Assembly (NCBI RefSeq): GCF_038051985.1 | Contig: NZ_CP150291.1 | Coordinates: forward strand, 1,302,001-1,366,000 | DNA: 64,000 nt | Direction: 5' to 3' | From: Solibacillus sp. FSL H8-0523 | GTDB taxonomy: Bacteria; Bacillota; Bacilli; Bacillales_A; Planococcaceae | Shown here: positions 17,273 to 25,134 of the stretch, piece after piece | Layout: each line of letters opens with the position of its first letter | Position numbering within the stretch: the first letter of the stretch is position 1 | The notes under the pieces: model-generated | Seen by the model: the letters and a program-made list of their open reading frames with translations, nothing else | The model's database searches: none | Told to the model about the DNA's origin: nothing | Translations under genes and position numbers: made by a program

Positions 17273-17785
17273 ATGGCTAAAATGAGTGCCGGACAAAAAT
17301 TAGCGGCGGTTGAACGCTATCTAAATAGTAAGGAAAGCTCCAGAACAGTCGCTGCGGATTTTGGTATTTCACATCGTTATTTACTCACGTTGGCGAACCA
17401 ATATCAAAAAAATGGCGTAGAAGTGTTCGTCAGACGATATACAAATTACACAAAAGCATTTAAACTAGACGTACTTAACTATATGACTGAACACGGTACG
17501 TCCTTAAACGAAACGGCAGCGATTTTCAATATTGCGGCTAGTACGTCGATACGGAATTGGCAAAAACAATTCGAAACACTAGGAGAAGATGCCCTTCAGC
17601 CAAAGAAAAAGGGGCGTCAATCTATGAAAAAAGAATCGACTAAACAACCTAAAAACGCACTAGTAGAAGGTTCACCTGAAGCACTACAGGCTGAAATTAA
17701 TCGTTTACGTATGGAAAATGAGTATTTAAAAAAGTTGAATGCCTTAGTTCAAGCCAAGGAAGCATCACCAAAGAAGACAAAGTAA
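17273..17785 (+). CDS. IS3-family transposase OrfA (helix-turn-helix)
   Basis: 170 residues. Two helix-turn-helix segments (SRTVAADFGISHRYLLTLAN and GTSLNETAAIFNIAASTSIR) bind the IS ends. A leucine-rich coiled coil (EALQAEINRLRMENEYLKKLN) mediates multimerisation. ATG 17273 has GAGGTG upstream. The slippery heptamer at 17728-17734 lies at the end of the coiled coil, so a -1 shift fuses OrfA to OrfB. Confidence 0.9.
   Translation: MAKMSAGQKLAAVERYLNSKESSRTVAADFGISHRYLLTLANQYQKNGVEVFVRRYTNYTKAFKLDVLNYMTEHGTSLNETAAIFNIAASTSIRNWQKQFETLGEDALQPKKKGRQSMKKESTKQPKNALVEGSPEALQAEINRLRMENEYLKKLNALVQAKEASPKKTK
17728..17734 (+). promoter_or_regulatory. -1 ribosomal frameshift heptamer
   Basis: A-AAA-AAG in the orfA frame. 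After a -1 slip, the downstream frame is open without interruption through orfB, giving ...EYLKKVECLSS...SITKEDKVKV... This is the canonical way IS3 elements make the OrfAB transposase. Confidence 0.8.
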
Positions 17786-18630
17786 AAGTCATCTATGAAT
17801 TAAGGCATAAATACTCGGTGAAGGCGCTTGTCGCATTCGCCAAAATCAAACGCAGCACGTACTACGATATCGTGAAGAAGATGGATCGACCAGACCGAGA
17901 CGCTGATTTAAAAGCGGACATTCAAGCAATTTACGATGAACACGAGGGTCGTTATGGCTACCGTCGTATTCGTGATGAGCTGGCGAATCGTGGGCAAAAA
18001 GTGAACCATAAAAAGGTGCAGCGCCTCATGAAAGCGCTTGGTTTAAAGTGTTTAGTGCGCATGAAAAAATATAAATCATATAAAGGCGGAGTTGGTGAAA
18101 TTGCGGATAATATTTTGAATCGTAATTTCAAGGCGGAAGCACCAAATGAGAAATGGACAACGGATATTTCAGAGTTTAAATTATTTGGCGAAAAGCTGTA
18201 TTTATCGCCTGTTTTAGACATGTTTAACGGGGAAATCATCACCTACACAATCGGCTCTAGACCGACTTTCTCTCTTGTTTCAGACATGTTAGAAAAGGCC
18301 TTAGAACGCTTACCAGAAGACCATAAACTCCTCATGCATTCCGATCAAGGCTGGCATTATCAAATGAAGCAATATCGCCATGCGCTCCAATCGAGAGGCA
18401 TTGTGCAAAGTATGTCACGAAAGGGTAACTGTTACGATAACTCGGTGATGGAGAATTTCTTTGGCATCATGAAATCTGAATTCCTTTACTTAAAAGAATT
18501 TGAAAGTATTGAGCACTTTAAAGAAGAGCTCGAAAAATATATTCATTATTACAACACGAAACGGATTAAGGCTAAGTTAAAAGGCATGAGCCCGATACAA
18601 TATCGATTACATGCCCAACTAGCTGCCTAA
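17734..18630 (+). CDS. IS3-family transposase OrfB (DDE integrase core, frameshift product)
   Basis: About 298 residues after the slip point; an independent GTG start at 17818 is also possible. It has the HTH_21-like segment (YDEHEGRYGYRRIRDEL) followed by the rve integrase core: first Asp in WTTDISEF, second in LMHSDQGWHYQ, Glu in SVMENFFGIMKSE, spaced as in IS150. The end YHYYNTKRIKAKLKGMSPIQYR is typical of the family. All catalytic residues are present, so the element may be active. Confidence 0.92.
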   Translation, partial: VECLSSSQGSITKEDKVKVIYELRHKYSVKALVAFAKIKRSTYYDIVKKMDRPDRDADLKADIQAIYDEHEGRYGYRRIRDELANRGQKVNHKKVQRLMKALGLKCLVRMKKYKSYKGGVGEIADNILNRNFKAEAPNEKWTTDISEFKLFGEKLYLSPVLDMFNGEIITYTIGSRPTFSLVSDMLEKALERLPEDHKLLMHSDQGWHYQMKQYRHALQSRGIVQSMSRKGNCYDNSVMENFFGIMKSEFLYLKEFESIEHFKEELEKYIHYYNTKRIKAKLKGMSPIQYRLHAQLAA

Positions 18631-18778
18631 ACGAAACGTAACTATCTTTTCGAAATTACTTCTACTTTCATCAATGACCAGTATTAGGGTCTATATTATG
18701 GAATGCATAGTTTTCATTGTATGCAAAAACAAAAAAACAAATATGTTAAAATAAGGATAAAAAGTAGGAGTGATAGAA

Positions 18779-18940
18779 TTGCGCTCAATTAAAATAATGT
18801 TATTAGGTATCGCATTGATGCTTATAGCGATATACATACCACACGAAATTGCTTTTAGAACAGGTGGTTCTGAAATTTTCCTTTTAGCTTTAGGATTTAT
18901 TCTTGTAGTGATTGGATTATTAGTAAAGGATAAGCGATAA
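18779..18940 (+). CDS. 53-residue two-helix membrane protein inside the IS boundaries
   Basis: TTG start with GTAGGAG eight bases upstream. The product starts MRSIKIMLLGIALMLIAIYI and ends GFILVVIGLLVKDKR: two hydrophobic helices separated by a short loop with HEIAFRTGGSE. It sits between the transposase stop and the right inverted repeat, so it would move with the IS. An extended -10-like TGTTAAAAT lies upstream (about 18744). I recognise no function. It is either a passenger gene or host sequence trapped when the IS acquired a new right end. Confidence 0.6.
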   Translation: MRSIKIMLLGIALMLIAIYIPHEIAFRTGGSEIFLLALGFILVVIGLLVKDKR

Positions 18941-18967
18941 TCTTCCTATAACTGTCTAAAATAACCG

Positions 18968-18992
18968 TGTCTAACTTTTAGGGGTCACTTCA
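18968..18992 (+). repeat. IS right inverted repeat
   Basis: TGTCTAACTTTTAGGGG...CTTCA; its complement matches the left repeat at 18 of 25 positions. Confidence 0.75.
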
Positions 18993-19010
18993 AGTTTTGG
19001 GAATAAATGA

Positions 19011-19050
19011 AAAATGCATAAACGCTGTTAAATCAACGTTTATGCATTTT
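19011..19050. terminator. Hairpin/terminator just outside the IS right end
   Basis: AAAATGCATAAACG and CGTTTATGCATTTT form a 14-bp stem with T-rich ends on both strands. Between here and 19257 there is only AT-rich sequence with a small GCAGCAA/TTTGCTGC hairpin (19103-19125). Confidence 0.6.
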
Positions 19051-19256
19051 CTACTGGTACATTGTTTATGCGGTGTTTTATGCAAAAGGTTTAAACGGTT
19101 GGTGCAGCAACATTTTTGTTTGCTGCTTATGTTCTTTATTTTGCATAAAATTCTGTATAGTTCTTATTGTTAAAAATAATTTTGGCTTATGGGGTTTTAG
19201 GTGTAATGATAAAGAACATGGAATATTTTTGAGTTACGCAGGATGTTTTTAAAATG

Positions 19257-19299
19257 CAAAAAGCGCTTCAAGTATTTAGATTTGAATGCGCTTTTTTTT
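19257..19299. terminator. Terminator-like hairpin downstream of the protease gene
   Basis: AAAAAGCGC-TTCAA pairs with TTGAA-GCGCTTTTT, A/T tracts on both sides. It can serve the minus-strand protease gene or readthrough from the left. Confidence 0.75.
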
Positions 19300-19366
19300 G
19301 TGCTTTTCAATTTGTTACGGTAGGAAACTTTGCCAAGTTCGTGGATTTTTACAAAGCCTTTCCGTT

Positions 19367-20191
19367 TTATTCAGCTGCTTTATTAATTACGGTTTCAAAC
19401 TGCTCATAAATATTTTCAACAGGAATAAACAAACCAACCTTGCCCTGCGGCTCGCGCGTACCTGTCGCGAACACAACACCAATGACTTCGCCTGCTTCAT
19501 TAATAACCGGGCTACCACTATTACCACGGTAAACAGGGGCATTCATCATAATAATATCAGGAGTAATACCTGTTGCCTGTGTATAGCCTAAAATTTTGCC
19601 CTCATTGGCAATGCCGCTAAATGCTAAAGGATTCCCGATAAAATAAACATGTTCATTTTGCTTAAAGGTGCTAGAATCTGCTAAATCTAGGTGTGGTACA
19701 TTGTCTGCTTCGATTTTCAATAATGCTAAATCGTAGTTTTCATAGCTTTCGACAACCTGTGCTTTGTATAATTCGTCGTCCGGGAATACGACAGTAATTG
19801 TCAGTGCATCGTCAATGACGTGTTCATTTGTTATAATATAGCCATCGTCAGACACCGCAAAGCCTGTGCCTTTACCAGAATCGGTATTAATCGTGACAAC
19901 GGACTTTTTATACAGCTTTACGTCCTCCTGGCTAGAAAGTTTGGCTGATACCTTTAAAAATTCAATCGCAGGAATGGAATAGACATTAAAAATAACGGCA
20001 AATGTATTAAAAACTAATGTTAATGCCATTAACCATACGATTAACCGTACGATGGGCTTTTGACGTTTCTTTTTTGGTGTTGAATGTAATCGGCGTTCGC
20101 GTTCTTGTGCGAGCGCTTTTTGTTGTTCTTCTAGCACAAGCTCCAAAAACTCTTCTTCAGTTAGTTCTTCGGTTTTTTTGAATTCTGTCAT
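19367..20191 (-). CDS. Membrane-anchored trypsin-like serine protease (HtrA-like, no PDZ)
   Basis: 274 residues. A charged cytosolic N-terminus (about 46 residues, Glu-rich then Lys/Arg-rich) is followed by one membrane helix (about 47-70) and an extracytoplasmic chymotrypsin-fold domain. The catalytic triad is visible: H124 in TNEHVID, D154 in NYDLALLKI, S225 in YRGNSGSPV. There is no C-terminal PDZ domain, unlike HtrA/HtrB. The start was set at ATG 20191 (GGAGGG six bases upstream); the longer open frame adds residues without family character. It is probably a surface quality-control protease. Confidence 0.9.
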   Translation of the reverse strand: MTEFKKTEELTEEEFLELVLEEQQKALAQERERRLHSTPKKKRQKPIVRLIVWLMALTLVFNTFAVIFNVYSIPAIEFLKVSAKLSSQEDVKLYKKSVVTINTDSGKGTGFAVSDDGYIITNEHVIDDALTITVVFPDDELYKAQVVESYENYDLALLKIEADNVPHLDLADSSTFKQNEHVYFIGNPLAFSGIANEGKILGYTQATGITPDIIMMNAPVYRGNSGSPVINEAGEVIGVVFATGTREPQGKVGLFIPVENIYEQFETVINKAAE

Positions 20192-20511
20192 AGGCGACCC
20201 TCCGATATGTACTAGTGTAACAAAAATGTGAGAAAGTTGTGACGGCATCTTTATGAATCTTTTTTTTAGAATTTTGAAGTATGTGAATTTCTTCATATTA
20301 CACGAACGAAAATACTTCGTGCAAACAATCACACACTTTAGCCCTTTAAAGCGCTAGTTTGAAAATGACAGCCCTTACATTTATTTTGTTAATATAATTG
20401 ATTGTGTAAAGATGAGCAAACTTAAAAAAGTTTAAAAAGTGGGTTGAAGCCTTGGTAGTATTGGTTTTTAATCTTATTTTTTTGTTTTGTTTAAATTGAG
20501 TTATATTATTG
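20192..20511. other. Divergent intergenic region between protease and malic enzyme
   Basis: AT-rich spacer with no ORF or clear secondary structure. It must hold the protease promoter on the minus strand, which I could not place with confidence. Confidence 0.4.
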
Positions 20512-20540
20512 TTGACAAATGATTTTAAAAGTCATAATAT
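20512..20540 (+). promoter_or_regulatory. SigA promoter of malic enzyme gene
   Basis: Consensus TTGACA (20512-20517), 17-bp spacer, TAATAT (20535-20540), 48 bases before the start codon. Confidence 0.7.
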
Positions 20541-20587
20541 ACATAAATATAAAGAAAATTCAAATAATTCAAAAAAGGATGATGAAA

Positions 20588-21802
20588 ATGGATTTAATGA
20601 AAAAGTCGTTAGAGATGCACGAAAACTTCGGGGGCAAGATGGAAATTCGTGCGAAGGTGCCTGTACAAGATAAATATGATCTAAGCTTAGCTTACTCACC
20701 AGGAGTTGCGGCACCATGCTTAGAAATCGAAAAAAATCCATCAAAAGTGTATGACTACACAATGAAGGGCAATTTAGTGGCGATTGTAACAGATGGGACA
20801 GCCGTACTTGGCTTAGGAGACATTGGTCCAGAAGCTGCGCTGCCAGTAATGGAAGGAAAGGCCTTATTATTAAAACGTTTTGCGAATGTGGATGCGGTGC
20901 CAGTATGCTTAGGGACTAAGGATGTTGATGAAATTGTACGCGTTGTAAAAGCCATTTCACCGACATATGGTGGCATTAATTTAGAGGACATTTCAGCGCC
21001 GCGCTGCTTTGAAATTGAAGACCGCTTGCGCGCAGAGTGTAATATCCCGGTTTTCCATGACGATCAACACGGCACGGCGATTGTTGTCGGTGCGGCATTA
21101 ATTAATGCACTAAAAATTGTGCCAAAGCAGCCAAAAGAAATGAAGGTTGTCATTAATGGTGCCGGTGCAGCAGGCATTGCAATTTTACGTATTTTAGTGC
21201 AGATGGGTTATTTGAACGTGTTAATGTGTGACACGAAGGGCATTATTTACGAAGGGCGTCCTGAAGGGATGAACCCAATTAAAGAACAAGTTGCGAATTT
21301 AACGAATCCGTATCAGTTACGTGGTTCTTTAGATGAAGCATTAGTCGGCGCAGATGTATTTATCGGCGTATCGGCAGCGGATATTTTAAAGGAGCACCAT
21401 ATTAAGTCAATGGCGGCTGACCCAATTATTTTTGCCTTAGCGAATCCAAACCCTGAAGTTACACCAGAAAACGCGAAGAAATGGGGGGCACGCATAATCG
21501 GCACAGGGCGTTCAGATCATGCCAATCAAATTAACAACATGCTGGCATTCCCAGGAATTTTCCGTGGCGCACTGGATGTTCGTGCAACGGATATTAACGA
21601 GGCGATGAAGCTAGCGGCAGTTGAAGCAATTGCCTCACTTGTAACCGATGAGGAATTACATGAAGATTTCATCGTACCAAGCTCAATGGATGAGCGTGTG
21701 GCGGGCATTGTAGCAAAAGCAGTTGGTTCAGCGGCAATTGAAACAGGCGTATCGGTATTATTCCAGCAACCAGCAGTCGTGAAAGAAACGATCGCTATTT
21801 AA
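20588..21802 (+). CDS. NAD(P)-dependent malic enzyme (oxaloacetate-decarboxylating malate dehydrogenase)
   Basis: 404 residues. It decarboxylates malate to pyruvate with reduction of NAD(P). Landmarks are SLAYSPGVAAPC (substrate site), KGNLVAIVTDGTAVLGLGDI, the catalytic-Lys region MEGKALLLKRF, metal-ligand segment EDISAPRCFEIE followed by PVFHDDQHGTA, and the Rossmann motif GAGAAGIA. ATG 20588 has AAAGGATGA upstream and matches the usual family N-terminus; an earlier in-frame ATG adds Ile/Lys-rich residues that are not conserved. Short-form bacterial type, similar to Bacillus YtsJ. Monocistronic between a clear promoter and terminator. Confidence 0.95.
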   Translation: MDLMKKSLEMHENFGGKMEIRAKVPVQDKYDLSLAYSPGVAAPCLEIEKNPSKVYDYTMKGNLVAIVTDGTAVLGLGDIGPEAALPVMEGKALLLKRFANVDAVPVCLGTKDVDEIVRVVKAISPTYGGINLEDISAPRCFEIEDRLRAECNIPVFHDDQHGTAIVVGAALINALKIVPKQPKEMKVVINGAGAAGIAILRILVQMGYLNVLMCDTKGIIYEGRPEGMNPIKEQVANLTNPYQLRGSLDEALVGADVFIGVSAADILKEHHIKSMAADPIIFALANPNPEVTPENAKKWGARIIGTGRSDHANQINNMLAFPGIFRGALDVRATDINEAMKLAAVEAIASLVTDEELHEDFIVPSSMDERVAGIVAKAVGSAAIETGVSVLFQQPAVVKETIAI

Positions 21803-21846
21803 AAAACGACGTGGCTCCCATGTATTTAGGGAAACCACGTCGTTTT
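21803..21846. terminator. Bidirectional terminator between malic enzyme and pepF
   Basis: AAAACGACGTGG pairs perfectly with CCACGTCGTTTT; A and T tracts flank the stem, serving both convergent genes. Confidence 0.92.
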
Positions 21847-21848
21847 GA

Positions 21849-23660
21849 TTATGCTTTTTGTCCTTCGATTTCAGCTGTTAATTCTTCAAGTTGCGTAATT
21901 AACTCACCAATAAAGGCGATTGTGTCACGTAAAGGCTCTTCAGTTGTAATATCAACGCCTGCCATTTTTGCTAATTCTACAGGTGTTTTCGTACCACCTG
22001 CTTTTAAGACGTCAACCCAATCGGCAACGGCTGAGTCATCCCCAGCTGAAATGCGGCGGTATACTTGTGTAGAGATTGTTAAGCCTGCTGAGTACGTATA
22101 TGGATATAAGCCCATGTAGTAATGCGGTTGGCGCATCCATGTTAGTTCTGCGCCTTCGTTTATTTCTACTGTGTCGCCCCAGAATTCTTCTAATACGTCA
22201 CGTTTTAGTTCGTTTAGCTTCGGTGCGTTTACAGTACCACCCGCGTCAATGATTTCGTACACTTTACGCTGGTAGGCCGCTTCAAGTAAATGTGTAACGA
22301 AGTTGTGGTAGTACGTACGGCTAATGATTGTTGAAATGACCCAACGTTTAAAGCGCGCATCATTTGAGTTTTTCAGTAAATGATTCGCCATTAGCATTTC
22401 ATTCATTGTAGATGGTGCTTCAATGAAGTATAAAGAAGGGCGTGCATTGAAAATGTTTTGATGGTCATTTGCTAAATAGAAGTGACCCGCGTGTCCTAGC
22501 TCATGTGCAAGCACGAATACTTCATTCATGCGGCTTGTCCATGAGATTAAGATGTATGGATGCACACCGTACGGGCTTGAGCAGAACGCGCCTGTTGATT
22601 TTCCGGCATTTTGTGCGAAGTCAATCCAACGCTCGTCGAATGAGCGGTCTAGCATATTGGCGTAATCCTCACCCATAATTGCTAAGCCGTCTTTCATATA
22701 CTTGCGTGATTCTTCGATAGTAATTGTTGGCTCATATGTTGGGTCTAACGAAACTTTTAGGTCCGCAAAGGTCATATTATCTAACCCCTGTGCCTTTTGA
22801 ACAAGTTTTGCATAGCGGCGCATATGTGGAGCAAGCTCTGAAGTAATTAGATCAATTTGACGGTCATACATCGAGCGGTCTACGCGCTGTGATTGTAATA
22901 ATGAATCAAAAATTGACTCGTAGCCACGTAGGTCCGCATCTGTTTTTTCAATTTGAATATGTGTATTATACGTTTTCGCTGTTGTATGTTGGTAGTCGCG
23001 TAATTTGCTTGAGAACGCATCAAAAGCAGCGCGACGTTTTTTCGTATCGGTTTCGAGCTCCCAGTCACCTTCGAATAGGTTATAGCTCATTGGATATGAC
23101 TGTCCATCAACTTCAAAATTAGGGAACTGCATATCGACAAGTTTTGTTGTGTTGTATAAGCCATAAGGTGCGTTAAATGTCGCGCCGAATGCTGCTAATG
23201 CTTTTTCTGCTTGTGGGTGTAATTGATGCGGTTTTTGCACAAGTAGCTGATCAATATAGTTCGCGTATTCTGGTTTTAAGCTTTGTGCTTCTTTTAATAC
23301 CGCTTCATCTAATGCTAGTAAATCACTTGTGACAAATGATAGCTTCGTAGCAATCGATGCTGCAAGTGCCCCGAAATTTGCTGAGCGCATTTGGTTTTCT
23401 GTGCTTGTTTGCTCTACGCTCACAGCAAGGTTTGCATATGTTCCGATGGGTACCATTTTTTGTTGAATTTGCTCTGTTGTTTCAATTGCTTTTACAGCGC
23501 CTGCTGCATCCGTGATTGTACCTTGCAAGTTTGCTACTACTCCATCTACGAATACTTTTAATGCATCGATGGCTGCTGAATAAGCCTCTTCTGTTTGAAA
23601 TAAATCTTGTAGGTTCCATGTTTCTTGAACGGGTACTTCGTTACGTTTTAATGTTGACAT
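21849..23660 (-). CDS. pepF: Oligoendopeptidase F (M3 family)
   Basis: 603-residue cytosolic zinc oligopeptidase. The HEXXH motif is seen in VLAHELGHAGHF (about residues 385-390), with the third ligand region EAPSTMNEMLMANHLL some 30 residues later. The N-terminal helical domain with EVPVQETWNLQDLFQTEE is typical of the PepF/M3B group. Full length for the family. AGGAGG lies eight bases before the ATG. It degrades oligopeptides, and in Bacillus overproduction affects sporulation through signalling peptides. Confidence 0.95.
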   Translation of the reverse strand: MSTLKRNEVPVQETWNLQDLFQTEEAYSAAIDALKVFVDGVVANLQGTITDAAGAVKAIETTEQIQQKMVPIGTYANLAVSVEQTSTENQMRSANFGALAASIATKLSFVTSDLLALDEAVLKEAQSLKPEYANYIDQLLVQKPHQLHPQAEKALAAFGATFNAPYGLYNTTKLVDMQFPNFEVDGQSYPMSYNLFEGDWELETDTKKRRAAFDAFSSKLRDYQHTTAKTYNTHIQIEKTDADLRGYESIFDSLLQSQRVDRSMYDRQIDLITSELAPHMRRYAKLVQKAQGLDNMTFADLKVSLDPTYEPTITIEESRKYMKDGLAIMGEDYANMLDRSFDERWIDFAQNAGKSTGAFCSSPYGVHPYILISWTSRMNEVFVLAHELGHAGHFYLANDHQNIFNARPSLYFIEAPSTMNEMLMANHLLKNSNDARFKRWVISTIISRTYYHNFVTHLLEAAYQRKVYEIIDAGGTVNAPKLNELKRDVLEEFWGDTVEINEGAELTWMRQPHYYMGLYPYTYSAGLTISTQVYRRISAGDDSAVADWVDVLKAGGTKTPVELAKMAGVDITTEEPLRDTIAFIGELITQLEELTAEIEGQKA

Positions 23661-23747
23661 TGTATGTGCCTCCTATTGTTACGAGTTTCGAAATAAATAA
23701 TAACATATTTCAGAATATTTAGGAAGTGAATCTAAATAATAAATCCT

Positions 23748-23776
23748 TTGTCCAAAATTTGAGAAAACCTTATAAT
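23748..23776 (+). promoter_or_regulatory. Promoter of patatin-like gene
   Basis: TTGTCC (23748-23753), 17-bp spacer, consensus TATAAT (23771-23776), 35 bases before the coding start. Confidence 0.6.
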
Positions 23777-23810
23777 ATAGTTAAGTATTTCATATGAATG
23801 AAAGAGTGTG

Positions 23811-24671
23811 ATGTCGGTGAATGAAGTAAAAGACTGTAGTTTAATTTTAGAAGGGGGTACATTCCGTACCGTATATACAGCGGGGGTACTCGATGCGTTA
23901 ATGGGAGAGGAAATTGTGATGCCTTATATCGCGGCTATTTCAGCGGGTGCGATTAATGCGGTGTCGTATATGTCAAACCAGCCTGAGCGTACGTTGCGTG
24001 TACTAACGACGTATCGTAATGACCCACGCTATATGGGGGCGCGCAATATTTTAAAAGAAAAAAGTATTTTTGGCCTCGATTTCGCTTACAATATCATTCC
24101 GAATGAACGCGATCTATTTGATTGGGACACGTACTACAACTATCCGGGAGAGGTCGAATTTGGTGTAACGAATGCCTATACTGGGAAAGTGGAGTACAAG
24201 CAGGCGCATACAATGACGAGAACGTGTGATATCTTGCAAGCAACGTGCGCGATTCCCGTGCTGTTCCCAGAAATTAAAATTGGCAATGCGCCGTATTATG
24301 ATGGGGGCTTAGCGGATTCAATTCCTGTAAAGCGTGCCATTGAAAAAGGCTTTGACAAGCACTTGCTTATTTTGACACGTGAGCCGGGCTATTTAAAGGC
24401 TGGTTCGAAATCATCTTCTTGGGTGACGATGCTGTTTAAAAAGCGTTATCCACGTTTAGCAGCCGCTATGAATGGACGTCCAGAAATGTATAATGAGACG
24501 ATGCAATTTATCGGTGAACTTGAGCAAGAGGGGAAGGCGTTTATTTTCAAACCACAGCATGCCTTAAAAAGTTTTGAAAATAAAGTCGATCAAATGAAAG
24601 CCAACTACAATATGGGCTATGAGCAAGCCACGAAGCAAATGTCGGAGTTAAAACAGTTTTTAGGCATATAA
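23811..24671 (+). CDS. Patatin-like phospholipase-family protein with altered nucleophile elbow
   Basis: 286 residues, patatin/YjjU-type hydrolase. The oxyanion loop is EGGTFRTVYTAGVLDAL. The catalytic Ser is S44 in AAISAGAIN and the dyad Asp is D164 in YYDGGLADSIPV. The usual elbow GxSxG reads AISAG here, so the first glycine is replaced; I cannot tell whether activity is affected. ATG 23811 was chosen, three bases after an in-frame GTG; GAAAGAG is the weak ribosome site. There is no signal peptide, so it acts in the cytosol or at the inner membrane face. Monocistronic. Confidence 0.85.
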   Translation: MSVNEVKDCSLILEGGTFRTVYTAGVLDALMGEEIVMPYIAAISAGAINAVSYMSNQPERTLRVLTTYRNDPRYMGARNILKEKSIFGLDFAYNIIPNERDLFDWDTYYNYPGEVEFGVTNAYTGKVEYKQAHTMTRTCDILQATCAIPVLFPEIKIGNAPYYDGGLADSIPVKRAIEKGFDKHLLILTREPGYLKAGSKSSSWVTMLFKKRYPRLAAAMNGRPEMYNETMQFIGELEQEGKAFIFKPQHALKSFENKVDQMKANYNMGYEQATKQMSELKQFLGI

Positions 24672-24675
24672 ATTG

Positions 24676-24717
24676 AAAAAGCATGTGAAATCGCAAATGA
24701 TTTTACATGCTTTTTTT
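24676..24717 (+). terminator. Terminator after patatin gene
   Basis: AAAAAGCATGTGAAATC pairs with GATTTTACATGCTTTTT (one G-U) and runs into T residues. Confidence 0.92.
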
Positions 24718-24730
24718 ATCAGTGTTACAA

Positions 24731-24984
24731 GAGATTGCTGTTTTGATTGGCGTGTGCTACGGCAAGACCGCGCTAAAGCCACGTGATACGTGTTTTTATC
24801 ACTGAAATAAGGGGTACTTTTCAATCATTTGTACCCAATTCGAGTGCCGCGAAGCGAAGGGGGCGACTTCTAGAGGATTAGCGTGCGCGGAAAATCCATT
24901 CGGATGTGCCGCCGTAAGAGGCACATCCGAATTAGTTGAAGCCACGCCCTCAGAAAAGCGTCCCCCGTAGCGTAGCAGAACGGA
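24731..24984 (+). repeat. Structured intergenic repeat cluster, copy R3 (reduced: half A plus D)
   Basis: Starts with the left half of unit A (24745-24810) but the pairing right half, unit B and the linker are missing; it jumps to GGGGTAC...GTACCC and then unit D. Unit D has the same short outer stem as R2 and its own copy-specific hairpin (24898-24932, arms ATTCGGATGTGCC / GGCACATCCGAAT) between the conserved GCGTGCGCGGAAAATCC and TAGTTGAAGCCACGCC blocks. Right edge CCCCCGTAGCGTAGCAGAACGG. It looks like a deletion derivative. It lies between convergent genes. Confidence 0.8.
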
Positions 24985-25086
24985 CCCTCTTACAAGGTCT
25001 CCATTTCTTAGTTAGTAGCTTTTCAACCCTGACTTTTAGTTATTAGTTTGATTTTTACCATATTTCGCATAGAGATAAGTCTACAT

Positions 25087-25122
25087 AAAAAAGTAAGCAA
25101 CGATTTGATGTCCGTTGCTTAC
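25087..25122 (-). terminator. Terminator of nhaC (minus strand)
   Basis: GTAAGCAACG / CGTTGCTTAC perfect stem; on the minus strand it is followed by six T residues. Confidence 0.88.
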
Positions 25123-25134
25123 CTTTTCAAAATT

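Larger units (their letters stand above)
17221..18992 (+). mobile_element. IS3-family (IS150-like) insertion sequence, apparently intact, with a passenger ORF
   Basis: Bounded by 25-bp imperfect inverted repeats: TGAACTGCACCCC...TTAGACA at 17221-17245 and its complement-like partner TGTCTAAC...GTCACTTCA at 18968-18992 (18 of 25 positions match). It contains orfA, an A-AAA-AAG slippery heptamer and orfB with the DDE integrase core, all open. Unusually, about 340 bases lie between the orfB stop and the right repeat, and this interval carries a 53-codon membrane-protein ORF. I could not find a matching 3-4 bp target duplication at the inferred ends, so the exact termini are uncertain. Confidence 0.85.
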
